The translations under genes and the position numbers were made by a program. The notes under the pieces are model-generated. The model did not search any database and was not told the DNA's origin. It worked only from the letters and a program-made list of their open reading frames with translations. From contig JAEZGP010000739.1 in assembly GCA_023437285.1 (NCBI GenBank), forward strand, positions 1 through 7,171: 7,171 bases of DNA. Direction: 5' to 3'. This document shows, in pieces, positions 1-5,869 of this stretch. This DNA comes from Actinomycetes bacterium. Its GTDB lineage: Bacteria > Actinomycetota > Actinomycetes > Mycobacteriales > Micromonosporaceae. The stretch's first letter is position 1. The number at the start of each line of letters is the position of its first letter.

Positions 1-80
1 GCCCGGACCCGATGGGCGGCGCGCTCGCCGACGCCCTGCGCCGCGCGGGCCTCGACAAGGGCCTCCCGGGCTCCCGGTGA
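1..80 (+). CDS. C-terminal end of an unidentified protein (5' truncated)
   Basis: An open frame enters from the left edge (first full codon at position 3) and stops at TGA 78-80. It encodes 25 visible residues reading PDPMGGALADALRR, then AGLDKGLPGSR. The stretch GGALADALRRAGL looks like a short amphipathic helix followed by a Gly/Pro-rich end. Codons end almost always in G or C, as expected for a real gene in this genome. The fragment is too short to assign a family. The gene converges on the minus-strand exporter gene, and the inverted repeat at 153-202 lies 72 bp past its stop and could terminate it. It could be a chance open frame, since only 25 codons are visible. Confidence 0.5.
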   Translation, partial: PDPMGGALADALRRAGLDKGLPGSR

Positions 81-152
81 GCGGGCCGGGCCCTGCCAGG
101 TCGCGGGCTCGCTGCCGGCCCAACCGACCGACTCACCCCGGACCAGCTCAGT

Positions 153-202
153 AGATCTTGGGGGCAAACCCTACCCATAGGTGGGTTTTGCCCCCAAGAT
201 CT
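153..202. terminator. Perfect 16-bp inverted repeat, likely bidirectional terminator
   Basis: AGATCTTGGGGGCAAA at 153-168 is exactly complementary to 187-202, with 18 nt between the arms. The loop can add a small inner stem (CCTA 170-173 with TAGG 178-181). The hairpin lies between two convergent genes, 72 bp after the plus-strand stop and 177 bp after the minus-strand exporter stop, so it could stop transcription from both sides. There is no T-run on either side, which is common for actinobacterial hairpin terminators. It could instead be a dispersed palindromic repeat of this genome. Confidence 0.6.
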
Positions 203-294
203 CCTGAACGACAGCGCAGACGGCTTCCCGGCGGCGTGTGCCGACGTCACTGCGGGACGGTGGCTCACCGTCCGTTGTGAACGCCACCGCTCTC

Positions 295-444
295 GGGCCG
301 GGTCGTCCCGGGCCGCGCCCTCCCGGGCCGCGCCCTCCCGGGCCGCGTCCTCCCGGGCGGCGTCCTCCCGGGCGGTGTCCTACCGGGCCGCGTCCTCCTG
401 GGCCGCGCTGTCTTGGGTCGCGCTGTCTTGGGCCGCGTCCTCCT
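295..444. repeat. Ten-copy 15-bp tandem repeat across the exporter stop codon
   Basis: Ten contiguous 15-bp units run from 295 to 444. The consensus on the plus strand is close to GGGCCGCGTCCTCCC, and units start at 295, 310, 325, 340, 355, 370, 385, 400, 415 and 430. The unit is a multiple of three, so on the minus strand it encodes a five-residue repeat: EDAAQ, DSATQ, DSAAQ, EDAAR, then stop-DTAR, EDAAR, EDAAR, EGAAR, EGAAR, DDPAR. Four units lie inside the exporter gene, the fifth carries its TAG stop (380-382), and five more follow in the same frame. Slippage-type expansion is the likely origin. Confidence 0.9.
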
Positions 445-2056
445 CGGCGCGGGCCTGGGCGGCGGAGTGCTGGCGCAGGGGCAGTTCCGGCAGGAAGGCG
501 ACCGTGATCAAGCCGATCACCATGATGGCGGCGCTGACCATGAAGACGAGGCTCATCGAGTCGGCGAAGCCGACCTTGAACGGGTGGGCGAGCGCCTCGG
601 GCAGGCGGTTGATGAACGACGTGTCGTTGAGCGCGGCGTTGCTGCCTCCGGTCGCCGCCTGCAGGGCCTGGGCCTGGTCGGGATGGCTGGCCACCGCGGC
701 GCGGAACGCGTCGGTGTCGCGGGCCGCCGTGAAGGCGTCGCGGAGCTTTTCGGGCAGGTACGCGAACAGCAGGGACAAGAACACGGCGGCGCCGAGCGTG
801 CCGCCCATCGACCGGAAGAACGCCACCGCCGAGGTGGACACGCCGATCTCGCGCGGCGACGCGGCGTTCTGTACGGCGGTGATCATGGGTTGCATGTTGC
901 CGCCGAGGCCCAGGCCCATGATCACCATGACGAGCATGGTCTGCCACAGCGGCGTGTCGGCTGCGACGCGCGAGAACAGGATCAGCGCGACGACCATGAG
1001 GGCGCTGCCGATGATCGGGAAGAGGCGGTAGCGGCCGGTGCGGTAGATGACCTGCCCGGAGATGATCGAGCTGGTCATGATGCCCAGGACGAACGGGATG
1101 AGCTGCAGGCCGCCCTCGGTGGGCGTGGAACCCTTCACGATCTGCAGGTACAGCGGCAGGATGACCAGCCCGCCGAGCATGGCCATGCCGACGACGAAGC
1201 TGCTCACCGCTCCGACGCTGAACGTACGGCCGCGGAACAGGCGCAGCGGCAGCAGCGCCTCGTCGCCGTACGCGCGCTCGGCGAGCAGGAACGCGACGAG
1301 GCCGACGGCGCCGATGGCGTAGCAGAGCAGGGCGCGTCCCGAGTCCCAGCCCCATTCGCGTCCCTGTTCAGCCACGGTCAGCAGCGGCACGAGCCCGACG
1401 ACGAGCGCCAGCGCCCCCGCCCAGTCGATGCGGTGCTCCTGGCGGCGGTGCGGGATGTGCAGCACGCGGGTGACGACCACCATGGCGACCGCCGCGACCG
1501 GCACGTTGATGTAGAAGATCCAGCGCCAGCCGGCGATGCCGAAGATCTCGTCGGCGCCGGCGAAGAATCCGCCGAGTACGGGCCCCAGCACGCTCGACGT
1601 GCCGAACACGGCGAGGAAGTAGCCCTGGTACTTGGCGCGCTCGCGCGGCGGCACGATGTCGCCGATGATCGCGAAGGCGAGCGACATGAGTCCGCCCGCG
1701 CCGATGCCCTGCACCGCCCGGAAGGCGGCCAGTTCGTACATGGAGCTGGACAGGCCGCACAGCACCGAGCCGACGATGAAGATGCCGATTGCGAACAGGA
1801 AGAACGGTTTGCGCCCGTAGATGTCGGAGAGCTTGCCGTACAGCGGGGTGGAGATCGTCGAGGTGATGAGGAAGGCGGTGGTGGCCCACGCCTGGATCGA
1901 GAACCCGGACAGGTCGTCGGCGATCGTCCGCATCGCGGTGGCCACGATCGTCTGGTCGAGAGCGGCCAGGAACATGCCGAGCACCAACCCGATCAGGATC
2001 GTCACGATCTGGCGGTGGGTGAGCTCACCGGTCCCCTGCTCGCGTGTCTGCATCAT
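380..2056 (-). CDS. DHA2-family MFS drug exporter, 14 TM segments
   Basis: This is a 558-residue integral membrane protein of the EmrB/QacA (DHA2) branch of the major facilitator superfamily. Members are proton-driven antiporters that export drugs or self-made metabolites. Visible signatures are the TM1 motif LDQTIVATAMRTIADDL (D34), loop motif A G-K-L-S-D-x-Y-G-R-K-P (74-84), the motif B region FRAVQGIGAGG (112-122) and the antiporter motif C GPVLGG (158-163). A long extracytoplasmic loop before the last TM is typical of the family. The charged tail from about residue 522 ends in AQ/ED pentapeptide repeats and stops within a DNA repeat that continues downstream. Two ATG codons are adjacent (2054-2056 and 2051-2053). 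A GGGAG lies about 12 nt upstream, and an in-frame stop just beyond rules out a longer start. The gene lies 41 bp after the hydrolase gene, so co-transcription is likely. The substrate cannot be predicted, and no TetR-type regulator is visible in the window. Confidence 0.95.
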   Translation of the reverse strand: MMQTREQGTGELTHRQIVTILIGLVLGMFLAALDQTIVATAMRTIADDLSGFSIQAWATTAFLITSTISTPLYGKLSDIYGRKPFFLFAIGIFIVGSVLCGLSSSMYELAAFRAVQGIGAGGLMSLAFAIIGDIVPPRERAKYQGYFLAVFGTSSVLGPVLGGFFAGADEIFGIAGWRWIFYINVPVAAVAMVVVTRVLHIPHRRQEHRIDWAGALALVVGLVPLLTVAEQGREWGWDSGRALLCYAIGAVGLVAFLLAERAYGDEALLPLRLFRGRTFSVGAVSSFVVGMAMLGGLVILPLYLQIVKGSTPTEGGLQLIPFVLGIMTSSIISGQVIYRTGRYRLFPIIGSALMVVALILFSRVAADTPLWQTMLVMVIMGLGLGGNMQPMITAVQNAASPREIGVSTSAVAFFRSMGGTLGAAVFLSLLFAYLPEKLRDAFTAARDTDAFRAAVASHPDQAQALQAATGGSNAALNDTSFINRLPEALAHPFKVGFADSMSLVFMVSAAIMVIGLITVAFLPELPLRQHSAAQARAEEDAAQDSATQDSAAQEDAAR

Positions 2057-2097
2057 GCAAGTTCACAGCTCCCTGCCAATAGGCGCAAATGACCAGC

Positions 2098-2910
2098 TCA
2101 GGCGGGCGGTTCGCGCAGGTCCGCCACGACGGCGAAGTGGTCCGACGGCCACACGCCGGCGACCGGTTCGGTGCCGGCGACGCGGACCGACTCGACCCGG
2201 CCGGCCTCGATGTCGTAGCGCAGGCCCACCCGGATGTAGTCGATGCGCATGCTGGGCTCGGGCGCCGAGGCCACGTGCGGGTTGCGCCGGTCCCAGGTCA
2301 GCCCGGCGTCGCCGGGGTCGGCGAAACGCCACGCGTCCATCAGGATCAGGCCCGGCGCCGTACGCGGGGTGGTCTTGTCGCCGCCGAGCGCGCGCATCTC
2401 GTCGGAATCGGGCTCGGCGTTGAAGTCGCCCGTGAGTACGGGTGGGTGGCTGTCGGAGGGGCGGGCCGCGACGCGTTCGCGGATGTGGTCGACCTGCGTC
2501 AGCCGCGCGGTGCTGGCGTACGCGCTCGCCGCCAGGTGCGTCGTGAAGAAGGGGATCTTGGCGTACGGCGCGTCGACGGTCGCGGCGAGCAGGGTGCGGC
2601 CGGTCGCGGCGGGCAGTTCCTCGACGGCCACGTCGGCGAGCGGCCACCGGCTCAGGATGGCGGTGCCGAACTGGGCGGAGTCGTCGCCCGTCCGGGCCTG
2701 CCACTGCTGGGGGTTCGCGGTCGGGCCCCACGCCCAGTGCAGGCCCAGTTCGGCGGCGAGCCAGCCGGCCAGATTCTCGTCCCGGTCGGCCCAGACCTCC
2801 TGCAGCCCGCACAGATCGGGGGCGGTTTGGGCGAGTACGGACCTGATTGCGTGGCGCCGCCGCTGATAGTCGCCGAAGCGCCACCACAGGTTCCAGCTCA
2901 CCACGCGCAT
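2098..2910 (-). CDS. Endonuclease/exonuclease/phosphatase family metal-dependent hydrolase
   Basis: This is a 270-residue protein that is a single EEP-fold domain (DNase I, AP endonuclease and inositol phosphatase superfamily). The catalytic set is complete: N7 in SWNLWW, E38 in LQEVW (metal ligand), H125 in TTHLAA, D162 and N164 in GDFNAEP, D224 in RIDYI, and the terminal SDHFAV with D257 and H258. These residues bind a divalent metal and cleave a phosphodiester or phosphomonoester. The DNA, RNA or lipid substrate is not predictable. There is no signal peptide, since the first beta strand begins at residue 2, so the protein should be cytoplasmic. I chose ATG 2908-2910. GTG 2917-2919 (adding VTG) is the alternative, and neither has a strong Shine-Dalgarno. 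The open frame extends far upstream to 3489, but that part overlaps the STAS gene and has no family similarity. It probably heads a two-gene transcript with the exporter. Confidence 0.9.
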   Translation of the reverse strand: MRVVSWNLWWRFGDYQRRRHAIRSVLAQTAPDLCGLQEVWADRDENLAGWLAAELGLHWAWGPTANPQQWQARTGDDSAQFGTAILSRWPLADVAVEELPAATGRTLLAATVDAPYAKIPFFTTHLAASAYASTARLTQVDHIRERVAARPSDSHPPVLTGDFNAEPDSDEMRALGGDKTTPRTAPGLILMDAWRFADPGDAGLTWDRRNPHVASAPEPSMRIDYIRVGLRYDIEAGRVESVRVAGTEPVAGVWPSDHFAVVADLREPPA

Positions 2911-3051
2911 GCCGGTCACTTTTTCACAGGGCGCCGGCTGGGGCATGGTTGACCGGTCACACCCGGGGGTACAGGGCACCGCGATGTGTGAGCAGAGCGA
3001 GACAAGCGACCCCACCGGGTCGGTTGACAACGACATCAACCTGGGGTTTCC
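2911..3051. promoter_or_regulatory. Divergent intergenic region with a 10-bp palindrome
   Basis: These 141 bp separate the start codons of the divergent hydrolase and STAS genes and must hold promoters for both. A perfect palindrome TGACCGGTCA lies at 2950-2959, about 40 bp before the hydrolase start, where a dimeric regulator could act. A TTGACA at 3024-3029 resembles a -35 box for the STAS gene, but no good -10 lies 16-19 bp further on before the start codon. I therefore do not name a promoter. Confidence 0.35.
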
Positions 3052-3375
3052 GTGGAGTTGACCATGGCGACGCGCGATGACGGCGCGTTGCGGATCATGG
3101 TGCAGGGTGAAGTCGATCTTGCCACATCCCACCTGCTCTACGAGGCCGCGTTGCAGGCCCTCGTGCTGCCGAACATCACCGAGGTCATCTTCGACCTGTC
3201 CGGGGTGCCGTTCCTCGACGCGAGCGGGGTGGCCGCGCTCATGCACGCGTACCTCGAGCTGGCCGAGCAGGGCCGGCAGGTCTCGGTCGCCGGCGCGGCC
3301 GGCATGGTCGCGGCCGTCCTGCACATCACCCGGGCCGACCACAACCTGATCCCGGCGCCGACGGGCCGACCCTGA
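3052..3375 (+). CDS. STAS-domain anti-sigma factor antagonist
   Basis: This 107-residue protein is a single STAS domain, about the usual length of SpoIIAA/RsbV-type anti-anti-sigma factors. Such proteins bind an anti-sigma kinase when unphosphorylated and so free a sigma factor. The N-terminal GEVDLATS (19-26) and the core FDLSGVPFLDASGVAAL (47-63) are typical. S58 in DASG is the expected phosphorylation site and is retained, so switching by an RsbW/SpoIIAB-like kinase is plausible. I chose GTG 3052 because relatives usually begin M-[ED]-L-[TS] and a GGGG lies 5 nt upstream. ATG 3064 is a strong rival, because GGAG at 3054-3057 sits 6 nt before it. No kinase, phosphatase or sigma factor gene is in the window, so it is an orphan and its partner is unknown. 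Confidence 0.9.
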   Translation: MELTMATRDDGALRIMVQGEVDLATSHLLYEAALQALVLPNITEVIFDLSGVPFLDASGVAALMHAYLELAEQGRQVSVAGAAGMVAAVLHITRADHNLIPAPTGRP

Positions 3376-3395
3376 GGGCTTGTCCTGGGTGCGGA

Positions 3396-3490
3396 TCAGT
3401 GGCCCGAGCAGGGCTAAGAGGGCCGAACGGCTGATGTCACACAGGTGAAACTTTCCCTTCCGCGTCAACGAGTTGACCTGCGTATTCACC
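3396..3490 (+). promoter_or_regulatory. Nested inverted-repeat block, candidate structured leader RNA or operator
   Basis: Two nested foldable units lie side by side. In the first, TCAG (3396-3399) can pair with CTGA (3431-3434), enclosing GGCCC (3401-3405) pairing with GGGCC (3420-3424). An alternative hairpin GCCC/GGGC is possible inside it. In the second, GGTGAA (3444-3449) pairs with TTCACC (3485-3490) around the tight hairpin GTCAACGAGTTGAC (3464-3477), which has two 6-bp arms separated by GA. It begins 20 nt after the STAS stop and ends 317 nt before the cellulase start. It matches no riboswitch class I can name with confidence. It could be a terminator plus an operator rather than one RNA. 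Confidence 0.4.
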
Positions 3491-3601
3491 GAGCGGTCAC
3501 CACGTCTCGATCACATACTTGGTGACGCTCCGTCGCCCGTGCGAGACTCCAGCTGCGCATCGATGGAGCCAGATGCACATTTGGTCACGCCAAGGGCACG
3601 T

Positions 3602-3612
3602 GGAGCTGCTCC
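3602..3612. promoter_or_regulatory. Candidate operator GGAGCTGCTCC
   Basis: Perfect 5-bp arms GGAGC and GCTCC flank a single T, about 195 bp upstream of the cellulase start. The arms resemble the GGGAGC/GCTCCC half-sites bound by CebR-type LacI repressors, which control cellulase genes in other actinomycetes. The known site has an even spacing with a central CG, which is absent here, so the match is partial. Confidence 0.25.
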
Positions 3613-3648
3613 GGCACTCCGACGGCGGGCCGCACCATGGTCACCCGC

Positions 3649-3662
3649 GCCGCGATCGCGGC
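3649..3662. promoter_or_regulatory. 14-bp perfect palindrome, candidate operator
   Basis: GCCGCGATCGCGGC reads identically on both strands and lies about 145 bp before the cellulase start. In DNA this GC-rich, chance palindromes of CG-rich sequence are not rare, so binding by a dimeric regulator is only a possibility. Confidence 0.2.
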
Positions 3663-3794
3663 TGGGATGACGTCGTGATACCCGCCGCTCGGGCGTGGTG
3701 GGTCAGGTCAGTTACGTGCCAGGGGCGCGACCGCAAATGTCGTGGTCCATGGTGCCGCACCGGGGCATCTGCCTTGGTGATTGCCAGAAACAGT

Positions 3795-3799
3795 GGGAG
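3795..3799 (+). promoter_or_regulatory. Ribosome binding site of the GH6 gene
   Basis: GGGAG is followed by 8 nt and ATG 3808. It fixes the start at 3808 rather than at the in-frame TTG 3781, and the signal peptide then begins directly at the start codon. Confidence 0.8.
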
Positions 3800-3807
3800 T
3801 AAAAGGC

Positions 3808-5733
3808 ATGAGATTCGTCCCAATGCGGTCCCGGCGGGCGAAGGCGATCGCGGTCGCGGCCGCCACCGTCGCCGTGGGGACCACGGCAGTGGCTCTCGCC
3901 TCCCCGGCGAGCGCCGCTACCTCCTGTCAGGTCACGTACTCCGTCGTGAACTCGTGGCAGGGTGGTTTCCAGGGCAGCATCGTTATCAACAACACCGGTG
4001 ACGCTTGGACCAGCTGGTCGCTGACGTTCTCGTTCGCGAACGGCCAGAGCATCCAGCAGGGCTGGAACGGTCGGGCGACACAGTCCGGGAGCAACGTCAC
4101 CTTCGCGAACGAGAGCTGGAACGGCAGCGTCGGCACCGGCGGCTCCGTGAACCCCGGCTTCCTCGCCAGCTGGAACGGCACGAACAACGCCCCGACCTCG
4201 TTCGCGGTCAACGGCGTCGCCTGCAACGGCAGCACGCCGACCTCGTCGGTCGTGACGAGCCGTCCGCCGACGTCCTCGGTGGTCACGAGCCGTCCGCCGA
4301 CCTCGTCGGTGGTCACGAGCCGTCCGCCGACCTCGTCGGTTGTCACGAGCCGTCCGCCGACCTCGTCGGTCGTGACGAGCCGTCCGCCGACCTCGTCGGT
4401 GGTCACCAGCCGTCCGCCGACCTCCGCGGTCGGCACTGGCGGCGGCCCGAAGGTCGACAACCCGTACGCGGGCGTCCCCGGCTACGTCAACCCGGAGTGG
4501 AAGGCCAAGGCCGAGAGCGTGGCCGGCGGCAACCGGGTGTCGAACAACCCGACCGCCGTCTGGCTCGACCGGATCGCGGCCATCGAGGGCACCGAGAACA
4601 GCCAGTCCAACGGCCCCATGGGCCTGCGTGACCACCTGGACGAGGCCCTCGCTCAGGGTGCCGGCTACATCCAGGTCGTCATCTACAACCTGCCGGGTCG
4701 CGACTGCTCCGCGCTCGCCTCCAACGGTGAGCTGGGCGTCGACGAGCTGCCGCGCTACAAGGCCGAGTACATCGACCCGATCGCTGCCATCCAGGGCGAC
4801 CCGAAGTACCGTAACCTGCGCATCATTAACATCGTCGAGATCGACTCGTTGCCGAACCTGCTGACGAACACGAACCTCGAGAAGTGCGCGACGATGAAGG
4901 CCAACGGCGGGTACGTCAACGGCATCGCGTACGCCCTGCAGAAGCTGGGTGCGATCCCGAACGTGTACAACTACGTCGACGCCGCCCACCACGGCTGGAT
5001 CGGCTGGGACACCAACTTCGGGCCCACCGCCGACCTGATGTACCAGACCGCGGTGGCGTCGGGCAGCGTGAACAACGTGACCGGCTTCATCACGAACACC
5101 TCGAACTACTCGGCCCTGACCGAGCCGTTCTTCACCATCAACACGACGGTGAACGGCCAGTCGGTCCGCCAGGCCAAGTACATCGACTGGAACTTCTACG
5201 TGGACGAGCTCACGTTCGCGCAGGCGTTCCGCAACCGGCTCGTGCAGTCGGGCTTCAACTCCAACATCGGCATGCTGATCGACACGTCCCGCAACGGTTG
5301 GGGCGACTGCACCCCGACGTCGGCGGCGCCGTGCGCGACCGGCGGCCTCGGCGCCCAGCGGCCGACCGCGGCCAGCACCTCGACGGACGTGAACACGTTC
5401 GTCAACCAGAGCCGCATCGACCGTCGCCTCCACGCCGGTAACTGGTGCAACCAGGCCGGTGCCGGCATCGGCGAGCGTCCGAAGGCGGCCCCCGCCTCGG
5501 GCATCGACGCCTACGTCTGGGTCAAGCCCCCGGGCGAGTCGGACGGTTCGAGCACCGCTATCCCGAACAACGATGGCAAGGGCTTCGACCGGATGTGTGA
5601 CCCGACCTACGGCGGCAACGACCGTAACGGCAACAACGCCACCGGTGCCCTGCCCGGGGCCCCGATCGCGGGTGCCTTCTTCACAACCCAGTTCAGCCAG
5701 CTGATGGCGAACGCGTACCCGCCCCTCTCCTGA
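3808..5733 (+). CDS. Secreted exo-type GH6 cellobiohydrolase with N-terminal CBM2
   Basis: This 641-residue extracellular enzyme is expected to release cellobiose from cellulose chain ends with inversion of configuration. In order it has: a signal peptide (about 1-36, cleavage after PASA; SRRAKA at 8-13 is only a loose twin-arginine motif), a CBM2 (about 37-140), a linker (144-215) and a GH6 domain (about 216-641). The CBM2 has bracketing cysteines C40 and C139, and W50, W86 and W104 are spaced like the three binding-face tryptophans of CBM2a. The GH6 signature YNLPGRDCSALASNGELG contains D299. EIDSL contains D346, the expected catalytic acid. DTSRNG contains D492. S305 lies six residues after D299, as in Thermobifida fusca Cel6B (D226/S232), where these two form the proton-transfer network. 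The catalytic domain of about 426 residues and EIDSL, where endo-acting members have EPD, point to the exo type. Start and RBS are clear. The gene is monocistronic, with a terminator 47 bp downstream. Confidence 0.95.
   Translation: MRFVPMRSRRAKAIAVAAATVAVGTTAVALASPASAATSCQVTYSVVNSWQGGFQGSIVINNTGDAWTSWSLTFSFANGQSIQQGWNGRATQSGSNVTFANESWNGSVGTGGSVNPGFLASWNGTNNAPTSFAVNGVACNGSTPTSSVVTSRPPTSSVVTSRPPTSSVVTSRPPTSSVVTSRPPTSSVVTSRPPTSSVVTSRPPTSAVGTGGGPKVDNPYAGVPGYVNPEWKAKAESVAGGNRVSNNPTAVWLDRIAAIEGTENSQSNGPMGLRDHLDEALAQGAGYIQVVIYNLPGRDCSALASNGELGVDELPRYKAEYIDPIAAIQGDPKYRNLRIINIVEIDSLPNLLTNTNLEKCATMKANGGYVNGIAYALQKLGAIPNVYNYVDAAHHGWIGWDTNFGPTADLMYQTAVASGSVNNVTGFITNTSNYSALTEPFFTINTTVNGQSVRQAKYIDWNFYVDELTFAQAFRNRLVQSGFNSNIGMLIDTSRNGWGDCTPTSAAPCATGGLGAQRPTAASTSTDVNTFVNQSRIDRRLHAGNWCNQAGAGIGERPKAAPASGIDAYVWVKPPGESDGSSTAIPNNDGKGFDRMCDPTYGGNDRNGNNATGALPGAPIAGAFFTTQFSQLMANAYPPLS
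4237..4431 (+). repeat. 30-bp tandem repeat encoding the cellulase linker
   Basis: Six full 30-bp units (4237-4416) and one partial unit (4417-4431) each encode PTSSVVTSRP, residues 144-203. At protein level the six units are identical. At DNA level they differ at a few third positions only, and units one and five are identical. The Pro/Thr/Ser composition is typical of flexible linkers between a carbohydrate-binding and a catalytic domain. The regular arginine in each unit is less usual for such linkers. Confidence 0.95.
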
Positions 5734-5779
5734 GGTGACGGCGCCGCGTAAGCGGTGACACGCGATCGGTAACGACAGG

Positions 5780-5815
5780 ACGGCCCCTGGCCCACTTCGG
5801 TGGACCAGGGGCCGT
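5780..5815 (+). terminator. Strong hairpin terminator after the cellulase gene
   Basis: ACGGCCCCTGG (5780-5790) pairs with CCAGGGGCCGT (5805-5815), 11 bp without mismatch. After a single C/A mismatch, an inner CCAC/GTGG stem is capped by a TTCG tetraloop. It starts 47 bp after the cellulase stop. There is no U-run, as is usual in this group. It separates the cellulase transcript from the next gene. Confidence 0.9.
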
Positions 5816-5869
5816 ACCGCGTGCCAACATGACGCGCGATCCTCGTCGACCTTTGACAGACTGTGCGTG

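Larger units (their letters stand above)
3376..3807. other. 432-bp gene-free region upstream of the cellulase gene
   Basis: No convincing gene lies here. The open frames on either strand have no recognisable domain, and one runs into the cellulase signal peptide in a different frame. The region is rich in inverted repeats: a nested block at 3396-3490, GGAGCTGCTCC at 3602-3612, a 14-bp palindrome at 3649-3662, and the inverted pair GCACCATGG (3632-3640) and CCATGGTGC (3747-3755). It most likely holds the cellulase promoter, a long 5' leader and regulator sites. I found no clear -35/-10 pair. Confidence 0.5.

Noticed and set aside
171..1355. A 394-residue minus-strand open frame overlapping the exporter gene in another frame
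   Set aside because: It is Arg/Pro/Gly-rich, has no family features, and overlaps the real exporter frame on the same strand. GC-rich DNA produces such frames.
413..2092. A 559-residue open frame on the plus strand opposite the exporter gene
   Set aside because: Its translation is a low-complexity mix of His, Asp, Gly, Arg and Glu with no domain. It mirrors the minus-strand MFS gene, whose motifs are unmistakable.
2911..3489. N-terminal extension of the EEP hydrolase open frame
   Set aside because: It overlaps the STAS gene on the opposite strand, lacks EEP-family sequence, and the fold begins exactly at ATG 2908-2910.
3396..3490. A known riboswitch (c-di-GMP class I or c-di-AMP type) upstream of the cellulase
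   Set aside because: The conserved core sequences of these classes are not visible, so I kept it only as an unnamed structured block.
3781..3807. An earlier TTG start of the cellulase at 3781
   Set aside because: It would place the GGGAG ribosome binding site inside the coding sequence and put extra residues ahead of the signal peptide.
3519..4001. A 160-residue plus-strand open frame in the gap before the cellulase
   Set aside because: It has no recognisable domain, runs into the cellulase signal peptide in another frame and has no convincing start signals.
4237..4431. A CRISPR array, because of the regular 30-bp repeats
   Set aside because: There are no spacers between units. The repeat lies in frame inside the cellulase gene and encodes a Pro/Thr/Ser linker.
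5853..5858. TTGACA as a -35 box for the propeller gene
   Set aside because: It lies only 11 nt before ATG 5870, so a -10 box would fall inside the coding region.
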